64,000 nucleotides of DNA from Apteryx mantelli (lineage: Eukaryota > Chordata > Aves > Apterygiformes > Apterygidae). Location: positions 136,704,288 to 136,768,287 of the forward strand of contig NC_089978.1 of NCBI RefSeq assembly GCF_036417845.1. The letters are read 5' to 3'. Positions 26,421 to 40,389 of this stretch are shown in pieces; positions within the stretch are counted from its first letter, which is position 1, and each line of letters starts with the position of its first letter. Below the pieces are notes generated by a model. The model saw nothing but the letters and a program-made list of their open reading frames with translations. It made no database searches and was not told the origin of the DNA. Both the position numbers and the translations under genes were made by a program.

Positions 26421-27010
26421 CCTCTTTCTCACTAACTAGGCAAGGGGGGCAGGGGCCCTGCCACCAAGCCCTGATAACTAGAAGCAGATTTACTATTCCA
26501 CGCCGTGGGAGAGACACCCCCCCCCCCCCCCCCGAGCTCCCTTAGTATCTGTTGAGGGAAGAGGTGTCCTCAGTCCCCAAATTTCTGGGGGTTGTGCGAA
26601 CCATCTTTACCACCTGCTTCCCCCCCTACTACATAGCTACTGGGTGAGAAAAATTCCTCCTTCAAGCAGAGAAGGAGACACCCCTTCCCCAGCTGTTTCC
26701 CAGACCCAGCCAGATAGTAAGTGGGGAGTTTCCCTAAGAAAGAGAGGCAGTCCCCAAAACAGAAATAAGCCAGACCTCACCAGATACTTACCTAGTGATT
26801 TTAATTATTTACATCTGGTCAGCAGGCAGCAGAGAAAGAAAAACAGGCACAGATTTAGATACTCTCCCCTCTCCAGTTGCTGTTAACTGCTGGGGAAAAA
26901 GGTAATTTCTAGCACTGATCTGGTCCTCCTTCCAAAGAATATTCCTCATCCCTTAAACCAAGAGGGTTTTCTCTAAATAACCTGTGCAAGGAGAGAAGAC
27001 ACACCTCCCA
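26205..27010 (+). repeat. Degenerate minisatellite, core GGGGAGACACCC
   Basis: Related cores occur at 26211-26223, 26244-26253, 26274-26285, 26311-26322, 26361-26369, 26508-26520, 26672-26684 and 26993-27005, mostly of the form G-rich then GAGACACCC. Spacers often carry a TAG or CTAG trinucleotide. Spacing grows from about 31-37 bp to more than 150 bp moving away from the CpG island. A run of 17 C (26517-26533) lies inside one copy. Confidence 0.5.
26517..26533 (+). repeat. Poly(C) tract, 17 nt
   Basis: An uninterrupted C run just after a GAGAGACACC unit near CpG island 2. The length in an assembly may be unreliable. Confidence 0.85.
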
Positions 27011-27954
27011 ATTACAGGGGAGGAAAAAGACAGATTTTGCTGATAATATCTACAGAGTTAGTAAGAATTCTTTCAGAGATTTGCCCAACTTGAAGGACAA
27101 GGTGTACCTGCACGAGAGAGAAGAGAGACTTCCAGGTAGGGAGACTGCGGAAATTGCTCTCTCAATCTGACAGTCAGTGAAGAGAAGAAAATGCTATCTC
27201 CCAGGGGAACTCCCCTTTAGTAGTTAGCTGCCAAAAGAGAGAGAGAGCATCTCCATCCTGGGATAAAACTAGCAGTTTTAGGGGATTGACAATCCCAAGC
27301 AGATCATTTTAGCACTCAAGATTCTGATTGCATCCACAATCCCCTTGCCCTCAAAATTTTTCTTGAAGAAGCTGTTGGAGTAGCTGACAGCAACATCGAT
27401 GTTCTGAGGATGGGGCTCACAGGAGTGTGAAGGGCAGCACCCCAGAAACCAGCACTGAAGATCCATCTCCCTCCAGAAAATCTTCCAGAGTGAGTGACCA
27501 CATTATGTCACCTCTGTCTTCCTTTCTATCATTCTCTTTCCCTCTGTCTTTCTTGTTTTCCATGTCTTTTCTCTCTTAGTATCTGCTTTTCAGTGAATCT
27601 TTTCTGTCTCTTTCTGTTTATGAACCTCTCCCCAACCTTCTTTTTCCATATATCTTTTTCCATCTCTCTCATTAATCACACTTACACATTACAGGGAATT
27701 GACCTGATTCTTTCCCTCACTGTTTAGCTTATGGGTGATCCTAGCCCTAATTAATTGTAACAAACCTCTCTGTCCTTTCCTTTCTACTTTCTTTCATTGG
27801 TTTATTGAATTTGTCCTGGGCTTAGCTTTTATCATCAATGGTGTGAAATTAATTTCTGTTATCCAGAAGTCATTGACGAGGGTAATACTGGCCAAAAAAA
27901 AGGTTAAAGAGACAGGAAGAGTGATTTGTAGTGCTGGTGTCCAAGGATGTATAT

Positions 27955-28335
27955 ATATTATATTGCACTCATGGGGCTGGAGTGTCAGGTGTTCTCTATA
28001 TGTGTCTTGCTATGATTGTAACTATAGGAATAAAATCATTGTGAGATGCAGACCTTATTGTGCTTGGAAGCTGAATATACAGACCCCAGTGCTAACACTC
28101 TGAAATGAAAATCCTACTGTATTCGGGGGTTGTGGGATGAATGCTGGCCTGAGTGCCCTTGAGAGTTGATCCTGTTGTACTCAGGGGCCTAGGAATGAAA
28201 GTCATGGTAAGGCTGGTGGAACCTTCTCTGAAAGTCAAAAAGAAACCATTCCATTGCTGCTAGTCTTCATATGTGCTTTCTTCTGTGTTCAGGGGCTAGG
28301 ACTGTCAATCCTAATGCTAGTGTCATGGTGAGCCA
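27955..28335 (+). repeat. Degenerate tandem repeat, period about 58 bp
   Basis: Recurring blocks of the type TGTACTCAGGGGCTAGGA start at 27964, 28059, 28118, 28176 and 28284, each followed by GAATG- or GTCA-type sequence and separated by GATCCTG- or AATCCTA-like links. Intervals are 95, 59, 58 and 108 bp, suggesting a 55-58 bp unit with one copy worn away. It lies in presumed FOXJ2 intron 1. Confidence 0.45.
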
Positions 28336-31289
28336 AGCTGGCTGCATTTTGTAGACGGGACAGTTAAATTCCTGTCCAAATGAGTATTTTGACACTAACA
28401 TAGCAATTTCCTGAGAAATAAAGTCCAAGGGAGACTTCATCTCAAGTCAAGCCAAAGCAGATTCCTTTAGCAGAAGCATCATCCCTAAGGATATCTCACT
28501 TAAGATACTCCTGTTTCTGTTCTCCAATGAGACAGCAGTGAGGAAATCCAAGATCAAAGGATCGTTGGCCGGGACAGGTAGCTTTTTGGAATGCAGTAGG
28601 GAGCACAGTGGTTAATAGGGAATCCCAGAAGAAGGAACTCCTTGGTGTAATTTGACAGTAAGATCATACAAAAGAATCCAGGTCCCTCCAAGGTAGTTCC
28701 CCATTTTTGCAGAGATTTTGACAGTTATCCGTAGCTTGAGAAGGTGTGTTTTTCAAAGGAAGGCTGAACCATGAACTGTATATTCAGGGGGTACTGTTAG
28801 AGGCCCTCCTACCTGTTGCCCTATAGTTGTGCAGTCAGACTGTTTTGAGTACAGACGTGTTATCCAGAGCAAGGTAAGAGATAACTGAGTCATTTTGGCC
28901 TTTGTACACTCAAGGGGGTAACTGACTTTTGATGTTCTCGAGGTTAATTTACCTTCCTCTGCCCCTTCCTCACTGTAATGACTTGACATTTTTGAAATGC
29001 TTTTGGCTATGATGGATGCCAAGGCACTTTACAGAATGTATATGCCAGCCTTACAAAATTCTGCTCTCTCGGAATAACTATCTTTATATGTGTAAAATGT
29101 TTCATTCTTGATTATTGTGATAAAGAGTAAGATTTGTATTTTCTGCCTGAGCTTTTAATATTCATGACAGACATGCAAGGCTGAAAGTCATATGCTGTAG
29201 TTTAATTGTTTGTTATTTATTTGTTAATTACTGACTGGGTATTTGGTGCTGACACAGACACACAAAATTAAGACAGATCTGAAGGTCTTGTAGTCTAAAA
29301 CACAGCTCTACAAAGCCAGGATGTGCTGGTAAATTCAAGGAAGGGAATAATTTTTACAGGGCATGGCTCTTCAGTGTGATGATGTTTGTATTTAAATCAA
29401 ATGTTTATCACAGGCTAAAATGCACTTCCTCTGAGGTGGAATACTGCAGCTCTTCTGCACCATTTATTTAATACAAAAGTATTCATAAAAGAGAAAGGAA
29501 GAATATTATCTTCATAAAAGTGCAAGGTACTTTATAGGCACATTTAAATGAAAGTGCTATGTCTTTAAGAGTTTGTCAAGAGTGTTAAACCTGAATACCT
29601 AAAATTAGACTTCTAAACTCACATTTAGGTACCTGAGTAAATAGCCTGATTCTCCTAAGTGTCCAGGAACTTAGAGGTGACTTCAATAGAAGCTACAAAG
29701 TCTTCAGCATTTGGATATAGAGACACTTAATTGTATGTGTATGGATTGGCAAATTTAAATTTGGGCATTCATGCTTCCAAAGTTGGCTTTTAAAATTGAA
29801 GCAGTCTGATCCTTTCCTATGTGCACTCCATTCCCAGTGAAGTTTGAGAACTGAGAGCGTGGTACTTCTCAGGTCAAACCCTTAAATAAAATTAAATGAG
29901 AAGGTCTAGAGATTTATGGGAAAACAATTACATTACTAAAAGATCAGGAGGTTATATTAAGGTTATATCAATGTTTAAGTATATGTTCTGTAAGTTCCTT
30001 GGGTTTTATCTTGAAATCTGGTTCTGTAGGCAGTGTCTAGCTCAAAATCAGGAGTCAGACATGTTAGAATGAAATAGAATAATCTGTTTAGGGAGTAGAA
30101 TGTCATGTCCCAGTCCTAGATGTGGTTGTGAGTCCTGTAATGCTTACTTTTTCTGAAAAGTATGGCTGAATTCTGGTGTCTCTGGAGAAGAGACCCCAGT
30201 CTCAACTGTTCTGTGAAGCTTTTTCTTACCCCAGAGATACAGGTATCCATTATTACTTGATTACATCCTCCTCTCCTAAACTGGGGAGTTCAGCCTCTAT
30301 CAGAATTTGGAGTTTTGGCCCTTTACTGCAACTGTCAGAAAGGTGGTACTGTTAATGGCAACTGTGTTATGGACAGCTGTCCCTCAAGAGCAGGGCTATG
30401 ATGATTATCTTATTTTACACTGCTGCCAGACAGGAATTACTTTTGGTCATTAGCAACCAGAAGATGCTTTTGGACTCGTTTTTCCATTTGTTGCTCCAAA
30501 CCTTGGATAGAATTGTAACCAGTGACTTTCAGGCAGAACCCTGTATTTTGTAGTATGCCATTTGCAGAATTTGTAGCAGTACTGTGCTTCAGAATTGAAA
30601 CTTTAACTAAAGAATATTGTTTCTAGCATTCCTGGTCTTGAAGACGGCTCTAAAAATATGAGTAGTGTCCAGATTATTGGACAGCCTAAAATGGTATCTC
30701 TAAAACATATGAACTCTCCACTTGTGTTAACTCTGAAACCTAAAGAAAAGCATGTAAACCTCTGTATTGCTGGATATTGTACTTCCTATTATTTTAACAA
30801 CAATATCCAGTTGATGTTTTTATCCCCCAAAGGCTTGTCATCTTTGTAGCAGTCAGTATTGCTGCTTGCTACCTGTTCTGCAGTTAATGTTTCCTTCTTC
30901 CTTCTAAAGGATATAAGATGAACATAAAAATCCATGGCATACTTCTACACTGTCCCCATGTTTTCACTTTTAAAGGCAGCCTGTGTGAATGTGTTACTGA
31001 GAGAGAGCAAGCACCCTGCAGTGTGTTTTCGCACTTAATTAGTTGTAAAATTTTCATCTTAAGTTTGAAATGAAACATATGCAAAATATTGAGAGTGTTT
31101 CAAAATTCAGAGACCTTTGCAACAGAGTTTAGAACCAATTTACTGTTGTGTCTCCTGATGCTTTGCCAAGATCTGGACTAGACTGTTGCTTATTCTTCTG
31201 TTTTTACCTCCCCTGTCTTCTACCCCATCCTAGCATGAACCTTAGGGTAGGTGTCTTAAAAGTAGAAGACACAGCATTCCACTGATGTT

Positions 31290-31770
31290 GCTAGTTCCTG
31301 ACCTTTGTCAGCCCCTTCCTAAATCCCATCCCTGGCTTCCTAACATCGTGTCATAGTCAGGTTTTTCTCCTGCACCTTTAAGGCCTGGCATGTTTCCACC
31401 CTGCCTACGTTTTTACTTTCATTTCCTCCTACACCCCACTACTCCTCCCAAGTCTCTCACTACATCCCTTTGCATCTCATTTTCCTTACTGTCCCCTTTG
31501 GCATTCTGTCCTCATGTCCCATAAAGCCTAAAATGCTTGTTTTATGCTCACAAGGCAAGCATTCCCCATCTCCTCCCTAAGATTATTTTGTGTCGGGAAT
31601 CCTTTCTCACTGCATTTCACAGGCCTCCTTGTTATTACCACTCCTGCATTTTGACCCTTCTTGGTTTGGCTTTCATTAGATTATATGCTTGTGGACACAG
31701 CATTTTTCATTTGAGATTGTGCCAAGAACCCCGTTCTTTTATAAAACTGTATAATAAATATAATTTTGTT
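31290..31770 (+). mobile_element. L2-like LINE 3' fragment
   Basis: Pyrimidine-rich sequence with the order of landmarks seen in sense L2 ends: AAGGCCTGGCATG, TTCCTCCTACACCCCACTAC, ATTCCCCATCTCCTCCCTAA and TTTGAGATTGTGCC near the end. Diverged; boundaries approximate. Confidence 0.45.
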
Positions 31771-32489
31771 CTTCTGAAAACATCTGGTTCTTCTAGGCTG
31801 GGAATGACACTAGCACTTTGTCTCCATAATCCATCTGACTCATTCTCCTACCCTTCCTTTTCTACTGTCCCCTTCCCTTCCTCAGGAATAGCTAGATTTT
31901 AGTTGGTGAATTAGAATGAAAAGCCCCTGCAGTACATTCTCTAGTTCCTTCTAGCACTTCAGGATTTTGGTTTTGAAGTGGGGTGAACAATTTGTGCAAG
32001 GCCCAATATCCTGTTCCCAATCCTTCTAAACTGGTCTGTTTACCTGATGTGAAGTCAAGCAAGGTCAAGTAACTACAAAGCATTAGGGGATGTGTCTTCT
32101 TTTTTTGGCCTTGTTTTAGTGTATAGGAGAGATAAGGAGTGAGGGGTTTTATATCTCCAGATTTTTTTTTCTTTTCTTTTTATTTACATTAGCAATTCAA
32201 ATTTTGTTTATGTTCTTTGTCATGTAAGACTCTGTGGCTGATTATAGTAGAAATATCATATAATTAGGGTTTAAAGTTAAAATTTGAATAATTGAGAAGG
32301 AATTGAAACTTTTTGTGATCACAAAGTAAGGGAGCAACATTTCTGAATTCTCAGTTTTCCCCAAAAAATTGTTAAGTAAAAACAAAACAGTTCTCTCTCC
32401 ATATGAGTAACTTGCAGAGAAAATAAACTATTAAACTAATTTTTTCTCAAATTTGTTTTATCTCTAGCTGAACAAAGCAGACAAGCTTT

Positions 32490-32725
32490 CAGGGTAAAGA
32501 ATTGGTCTTGGATTTGGGAGACCTGGGTTCTGTGCCTGCTTCTGCTACTCATTTGCTGGCTGACCTTGGACTATGTGCTTCTGTGTGTGTGGTTTCCCAT
32601 TTGTGCTGCCATAAAGGTATCGAACCTTTATAAGTGCTTCAAAGTACAAGGATGAAAAACACTATATAAGGGCTGGGTGTTACAACTGATATTCTTCATA
32701 TTGTTGATTACCTTGATGAGAATAT
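32490..32725 (+). mobile_element. MIR SINE
   Basis: GGGAGACCTGGGTTCTGTGC, then TTTGCTGGCTGACCTTGGAC, then TTTCCCATTTGTGCTGCCAT, then TATAAGTGCTTCAAAGTAC follows the MIR consensus order (box B, core GTGACCTTGGGCAA, TTTCCTCATCTGTAAA, TAAAGTGCTT) almost end to end. Confidence 0.75.
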
Positions 32726-32919
32726 GAGATTGAACTCAAAATCTCTCTAGGCCACCTTTTGTGGCATTAAGTAGTGAAAGCATGAGGCTCCAGTTCATTT
32801 TTCTTTCATGAAAGGTCCCGTGACTCCAAAACTGAAAGGTGAAAGATCCTGTACCATGTCTGTAGCCTAGAACTGTTTTTTAAGTGTAGATATTCTGGCT
32901 CCCTTGAATCTTCTCCTTC

Positions 32920-33850
32920 TAAGATCTCTAATGACCTTTTCTTGGCCAGGCCTCAGGATCTCTGTTCCATCTTCATCCTTCTTGGCTTCCCTGCTGTTTT
33001 TGACACTTGATCATGCCCAGTCTTGAAATCTTGTCCTCTCCTGACTTTTGTGCCTGTGTTTTCCAGGTTTCCCTCCTACTGTTCTAGTCATTCATCCATT
33101 AACTTCTTCATTAGGCTATTTACCTTTCTTCATTTATTTTTTCATAAGTTGGATGCACAGACCCATCTCTGGTGTGTTCTCTTTGCTTTTCTTCGCCACC
33201 ATCTTCATGCCAGTGATACTAAATTATGCATTTCAGCTTACTGTCTTAACATCTTTTCTTAAATGATTTGCCACTAGTTTAAAATCACTGAGATCAAAAT
33301 GGAACTCCTGAAATCTCTTTTAAGACTTCCCTTTGTTTCCTGCTTTCCTCTGTTGCAAGCCTCCATAGTTGGGCCTATAATGTGGGTTTCCTCTGAATCC
33401 CACTGTTCTTGCTTTGCACACACAGGATAGAGCCTCATCCTCCGGTTTCATGGCCTTAGCCTCCCACTTCTTCTTTCTTAGTCTCTTAAGGCAAGCAACC
33501 ATTATGCTTTCTCATCTTCCATCTCAACTACTGTGTGTTTTGGCTGGCCTGTAATGACTGTGTCACCCTTCTTTGGTCTTGTTAAAAATGCCATTGCTAA
33601 AGCTGTCTCCTAGCCTGTTTTCTCAACATATTGCCATCTCCTCCCCTGCAATCCTGTCCATTGGCTATCATCCACCAAATAATGGTCCAGCTTCTTGTCC
33701 CCACTTAAGGGCTTTCCGTTTATATTTCTCCCTTATCTGTCTTTGTCTTTTATTGTATTGCCCTCTGCTCTGCCAGTAACACATTACATTGTGCTTTTCA
33801 GTTTCTTCCATAAACATTTCTTCACCTTCTTCCACAGCTGACTCGTACCT
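32920..33850 (+). mobile_element. L2-like LINE fragment
   Basis: GCTGTTTTTGACACTTGATC matches the L2 RT segment (counterpart of CTTTGACACTGTCGACCAC), and later CCATTGGCTATCATCCACCA with AATAATGGTCCAGC corresponds to the L2 TCCAGTGGCTGCC region. Sense orientation, diverged, frames broken. Confidence 0.5.
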
Positions 33851-36800
33851 TGATACCTATGGGAAAACTGCCAGCCAATAGAGGCCAGACATACTGGAGA
33901 GTATTTGTTTACCTATTTGAAAATTATTCAAAAGGACTGAATGATACTCACAGGTAGTTGGCTTATTATGTTTATCCTCTCCATCCTGACACTTCTTTTG
34001 TGAAGGAGGAGAATGATTACAAAAATAAATAAAGATCATCATAAGCAAAGACCCAACCCCACAAGAACTAGGAAGGTGAGGGTTGGAGCAAAATAATATT
34101 TATTCACAGTTGCAAGGTGGTGACTGTGGGTAGGTATGGGTGGGAGAGAAAGGGGCTACTTTCAGTATCTGTGAGGGACTGAACAGGAGATTTAGTTTGA
34201 GGATGATATGCAAGATGGAGCCTTTTTGAGTAGGCTGCAGAATGCCAAGTAGCTGTACTAGCATTTTAAGCCAGAAAGAACTGTTAATGTGAGTGTGTTC
34301 CTTGCTAGAGTGATTCTGCATTGTGATGTTGACTTTCAAACTTCGTATAAATCTTTACAAGTTGTGGGCCTGGCTAGGGGTTGTCAGGTGTTTTGTCTCC
34401 TGGAAGATATTTCAGTCACTTCAGTTTAAAATAATAAAAGCTAAAAGAAAAGCAAAAAAGAATTAGCTTAGAAGTGGTTGGGACCTAATTTATGAGCTTT
34501 ATACAGTATTAATTATTCTGATCAGTCTCAAACTTCAATTTCAGCTGCACTTTACTTCCAAATTCTTCTTTAGCAAGCTATTCTGCTGTGCTTTGGTAAT
34601 CTTAACACTAGGAGCATCTGCTGTATCTACATTCTGGCCACCTGGTATACAAATAATTTACACTTGATACCAATTTCCTTATTCTTTATAAATTCAGTAT
34701 GTCGTTCTTCCTAGTGCTTGATGTCCATTTCCACAAATGGGACAGAATGGGTTGTGGCTTGTTTCAGCAACTATTGCAGAGTTCATATTGACTAATCTCT
34801 CTTTCAGTGGTTCAGCCTTTGGTGAACAGGTTCTGACCACTTGCAATCAGATTTTCATTTTCACTCTGCCTGGCTGATGTTTATTTAGCCCAGGGAGCTT
34901 CTTATGTGTAAGCTTCATAGTATTACTATTATTAAACTGCAAGGTTAACAGTAATCTTTCACTGACATCCACTTTTTTAATGGGGATAGAATACAATTTT
35001 CATTTGTAAGTGCATAATGCATTATTTTAACCTGAGTTTTGTAGCTGTCTTTGCAATGATGTGAAGATCTTCTGAGCAAGATATTCTGCATGCTGATCTA
35101 CTTCTGATGTTGTCTCTAATTTCAGAGACAATCTGGGTAACATATCAATGTTTGCATATCCTGTACAGAAGGTTTGCCACTGGATGTGATTCTGATAGAC
35201 AGCTAAAATTGAAATCTTTCTCTTCAACCTGGGTGCTTCCACAGGATTGGGGGAAATACCATATTACAGATACAGTTTCTCTCACATAGACTTTCTGGTT
35301 TCCAAGGTAATTTTTTTTCCAGATATATACTCATAAAATTGAGTTACTCCAAAAACAATATCCAGTACCTTTCTCACTGTAAGAGTAATTGTTCTGTTAA
35401 TATTCTTGAAACAATTGCCAAAGATTTCTCTTGCCTGCCTTGGCATATGTTTAGAATTACAGCTCCTACTTCCAGTGGTAAAATATTGCTTAGTGGTACT
35501 GAAGGGGGAGGGGTGCTTTAGAGAGAGTTCTGCTGTGGTGATATATTTTCATTGTGCTTCTTCAAAGGGCTTGTTTTGCTTTTTGCTTCAAATCTCTTAT
35601 TTTTTGGAAGGTGAAGGGCTGTAATGGGACATTGGGCTTATTAGTAGAATAAATCTTTTATAGTAGTTTTATTACAAATAATTTTGGCTCAAAAGTATTT
35701 TAGGCATACCAGTATTCTCAATATCATTTGCTGTTTCATTTGGTAGGTGTTTTAAGTCTTCCCCTCTCTCACTTATACAGTGACATAAATAAGCAAATTG
35801 ATTATTCTTAACTTTGAACTCATATTTTGAGAGTGTCTGAAGGATCTCTTCAACAATTGTCTAGTGTTTATCTGCATTTCTATTGCATGTGTATTTAGCA
35901 GACAACAAAGGAATCTTGGATTAGTTAGTTTTTATTATTAAAATCTGGCAAGGCACTAGCTGTAGTTGATCCTAGCCTTTTATGCCTGTAAAAGACACTG
36001 CCTTCACATGAGAATATTTCAGACTTTGGCTCTAATAGCATTGGTTGATATGTCTAAAGCAGGTCAGGTTTTAAAAACTGTGCCCTTTGCCGGTTTAGTA
36101 TGTAAATCCCATGGTTTTGGAATTGGATCCTGATGTACTTTCAACATGGGGTTCTTGGTGACTTTATAGTCCCCATAGTCTTCAAGCTTTATTAGTACCA
36201 GGATTACATGCACAGTCAATGCAGTTGATTGGCTTAACTCAAAATATGAAATTATTCCTTGCTCATGCAGCTTCTCTACTCACCTCAGAAAATGTAGGGG
36301 ATTGAAAGGTAAAAGTTCATCCTATTTTAAAATGTGCTGTTATGCTTTTTATATAATTAGTAACTATATAAAAACAAATTTGTTTTCTTTTTATTTCCCC
36401 CACAGATTTAATATGAATCTTATATTGTTGAGATAATTTCTGCCTGTTAAAGAAAGATCATATCTTTATAACAACTTAATTATAATAAAAAGCAACTAGT
36501 TCAGTGATTTATGTTGAGCTATGCACAGTCTAAAATTTTTCATCTTTGATTTTTCAGCACCATCTTAGTGTATTGTAACTTTTAGCCAATTTCCTGTTCA
36601 GGGTATCATGATTTCTTTATCACCTGTATTCATTTGCTTGAAACAGCATAAAGCATTCAAAGCCATTCCATCTTGCACAGAAAACAGTTTCAAGGAGGGG
36701 TATAGAATCAGACCGCTGTGACATGGACAGGCACAGACTTTGTAACAGATTCCTTTATATTCATATAGTTGATACTATGCTATGTGCTCTTAAGTGACAG

Positions 36801-36890
36801 TAACTTCCTTTGGTGAATTCTTCTTTCCTTTGTGGTTCATGATGAGCGCAAACTGTGTGCCACCTATTACCACATCTCCAACCCTTTATT

Positions 36891-36901
36891 GGGGGGGGGG
36901 G
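36891..36901 (+). repeat. Poly(G) tract, 11 nt
   Basis: A short G run in presumed FOXJ2 intron 1. Confidence 0.85.
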
Positions 36902-39900
36902 TTATTGGGAAAATATTTTTCTGCTTGTTCTACTGCTCCCAAAGAAGGGAAACATGGTTCTAGGGTATGAAGATTTTTGTTATCTCTTTGCCCAAGGGCT
37001 GTTTTTTCTCCTTTCATATGGCATTCCAGACAGAAGTGTGCATTCAAACTGCAGTGCTTTTCTTTTGGTGTGTTTACATACTAATACCACCCCTGCCAGT
37101 CCTTCCACATTAAGTTTCATTTTCTGAACAGTACCAGTAGCTTCTCTCTTCCATCTGGATTTGATTCCAGAACCATCAAAAATTTCCTAAAGACTTCTCA
37201 TTGATAGTTACAAAAAATGATGGACAACAATGTTGAGACTAGCCAGGTAATGAGGTATGCTTTATCCTTCTTTCTAGCTTTTTACATGAAACAAATATCT
37301 CTCAGTGAGGAAGTTTGCTTAGAGAAGATAAGATTTTAAGTGTTTTGTTCCTGCCTTCTTCTTCCATATAACCTTGTTTTTGAGGGAAAACATACATCTT
37401 AAAATGGCAAATTTCTCCTCCTGCCAGAGTTAGAAAAATTGATTCCCTTTTTTTGTGTTGGCATAAGAATATAAGTTTCTTGCTTGTGTACTTTACACAT
37501 GTACTTCAAAACTATCTTTTTTCCATCAGAGCAGAAGATGTCCATTTTTCCATGCACGTCTCATCTTACGTGTTACTTTTCTTTCTTGCTTTTTGAGGCA
37601 GCTTCCTCTCATTGCCATCCTGATCACCTTTCTTAAAAAGGCTGCGGTCAAATGGTTTCTTTGTAGTGATTTTTTTTATTATTATTTTTGTAATGCCCCA
37701 GAAGCCAGCCATATCTCTTTAGCTATGTTAGATGAACACTGTCAGTTAGATCCCTTGATCTGTATTTCAGGCACCTGAATAGAAGTGCCCTTATTTTTAT
37801 AGGTGCTCTGCATTAATGCTTCACCCTAGTCGGTATGTTTTGAATATATTCCTGCTCCAAGTTTGTGCTGAGAAACCTAAGCTAAGGCTCCTTTGAGTGT
37901 TTTGCCAGTAGTTTTTCACTGGATTAGAATTGCAGCAGGAAGAAAAATAAAACAACAGTGAAAGAAGTGCATCTTCTACAGGCTGTGCACAGCATCATTC
38001 CATTCATTGTTTCACTCTCCTGCTTCAGTTATAGCCAATACTGACTGGCCAGCCTTTGAGTTCTGCCTTAGAGAATATTCGGGTTGTAAGTGTTTATTAA
38101 CTGCATTCAAGATGACTCTTAGAGCTCTGTTCTCCACATTTCATACATTTTTTTTCAGTCCTGATATATTAAAGTAGCAATGATGTTGGATAGGATCAGA
38201 CTGGCTGGGAGCAAGCATTTGCAAAATAGCAGGGTAGGCACAGTACTAATTTCTTCAGTCCAGCAGCAGGTATAGTACAGGGAATCTGATAGAAAGAAGG
38301 CTGGGTTACATTTTCAGTGTGAAGTTCAATTTGCTGATCCCAAATATTCAAAGTAAGGAAGAAGCTTCCCTGGAGAGCTGTAATGAAGTATCACTAGTCC
38401 CAAGTAAATACATTAAAATGTATTCAATGATAGGATTTTCTTTAATGATTAATATCTTTTCCTTCTGAATCAGACAGGTTCCCATGTGTTTAATTGTAGA
38501 TTTGGATTAGTGGTTGGCTGTCATCTTTACATATCTCTGACCTGTCTTGACTTGGGGTTGTACTGGAACCTAGTTAGTGCTTGAGAAATGAAGAAACTAC
38601 AGTCTGTTTCCAGCTCTTGATGATGGTTATGACTGGCTACCTTAGCCTTGTTTTTTACATGTGCAAAAGTAAACAGTGTCAGTTTATGTATTTGGTTGAC
38701 TTTAAATTGGGAGGTTATGAATTATGGTGTTTAAGTTTCTTTTTACTTCTTAGAAGTTAGTTCTAGCTTACTAATGTGGTAGGATTTTATTTTTTAAACA
38801 CTCTCAATTTCAGTTCAGCATGTCTGTTAGTTATTTGTGTTTTTTGTGTTTGAATAGGGTCATAAGAGAGGAGTTTGAAAGAACATTTGCCAGACAGTAA
38901 GCTGGAAAGTGGAAACTGGAAGAATCGTGAACTGCTCTGATTTGGCTGCAGTCTTGTTTTGTCATATCACTAAGTAGTGTCAAGCTGGTGTAGCACTTGG
39001 ATGAGAGACAAATCAGGTGAATGTGATGTGCAGCACAAAGTGTTGTAACTGTAGTTATTTAATAGCAAATGTTCTTTCAAATAGGTTAGTAGCAAATTAT
39101 TATTTTTGTACTGACTGTGTTGCTGGAATTGCCACCTTACCTGAGGGTTTGACTATGTCAGATTAATATAGATCCCATATTGCCTCTGCCAGTATCATGA
39201 TCAAGTTTAAACTTGGAAAATAATCTTATTCTACCGATTTGAAATTTCTATGTGGTTACTGTTGGATCTAGGAGTATTATCTTTCTGTTCTAAATGACTT
39301 TCTAACATGTATTCTTCAAGAGTTGCTGCATTTATTGAAAAGTAGTTGTTTCAGTGCTAGGCAATCAGTGCATGTGTATAAATAGAATTTTTTTAATTTA
39401 AGAGTTGGGTATTTTTCTTTTCTTGTCAAAGAGTTTTATAAACCAGGGAGTGAAAACATTTGGATTCTTAGTGGCCATAACATGACCCAATTCTAACCTT
39501 GCCTTTCTCTGATGAAACTGAGGGTATTACGCTTGCATATTGTGTATCAACCTTACCTTTTACTGCATAGTAGTCAATCATCCCAAATGGTCTACTGACA
39601 TAATGTGGGCAAATCTGAGGACTCTGTGAAAACTGCAGTATTTGCATTTCTTGCATTTCTGGCATTTCAGCTTGGAAGCTCTATCTGACATAAGGTTTTT
39701 TTTTTAAACTTAATTTTCTTTATGTCAGTGCTCTTTTAAAAAAAAAAAAAGTGGGCTGGGAAACTTGTATTTATTTCATTTTGCCTTTGTATTGTTAGCA
39801 CAATTGATGTTTTGTAAGGGTTTAATATGCATATGATAAGCAGCAGTAATTTGTTCTATGATTTCACCATGGAAATTAAAATTTATGTGAAGCACATACA

Positions 39901-40389
39901 AAACTAAACATTCAACTGATATTTAGTTCTTTTTTTTTTTCCTCCCAAAGTGGTCTGAATACTATTCCTTAGTGAGGGCTGTACCTGTAAAATTGCCATG
40001 AAAATGCAGCTGTGGTTTGAGTTACGTGGATACCTCAGCAGTCTTCTTCCTTCTCCACTGTACAGAAATACATCATTGCTTTACCTTTGCATAATTCAGG
40101 AAGGAACAATGTTGCTTTTTCTTTTTAAAAATGCACAAGATTAGATCAATTCAACCCAAAAGAGTTATATTCAATAAGCAATAACTTGTAAAGGGCAGGC
40201 AATGGAAAGCCTTTTGCAACCCTAGTTGATCTAGTTAGATGTAGAGTAAGTAGTCATTGCTATCATATGTGATAGTGTGTCAGATGAGTATATAGATAAG
40301 TTGGTAGCAGTTGGGCCTTTCCTTTCCTCTGCTCCACAGAGAAAAATGTTCCACCCACTACAGATATTATAGTGCTGCAATTTTATTTT

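Noticed and set aside
29580-29760. Possible palindromic MITE (TAGGTACCTGAG and related blocks)
   Set aside because: Some similarity to old archosaur DNA elements but no clear terminal inverted repeats or target duplication.
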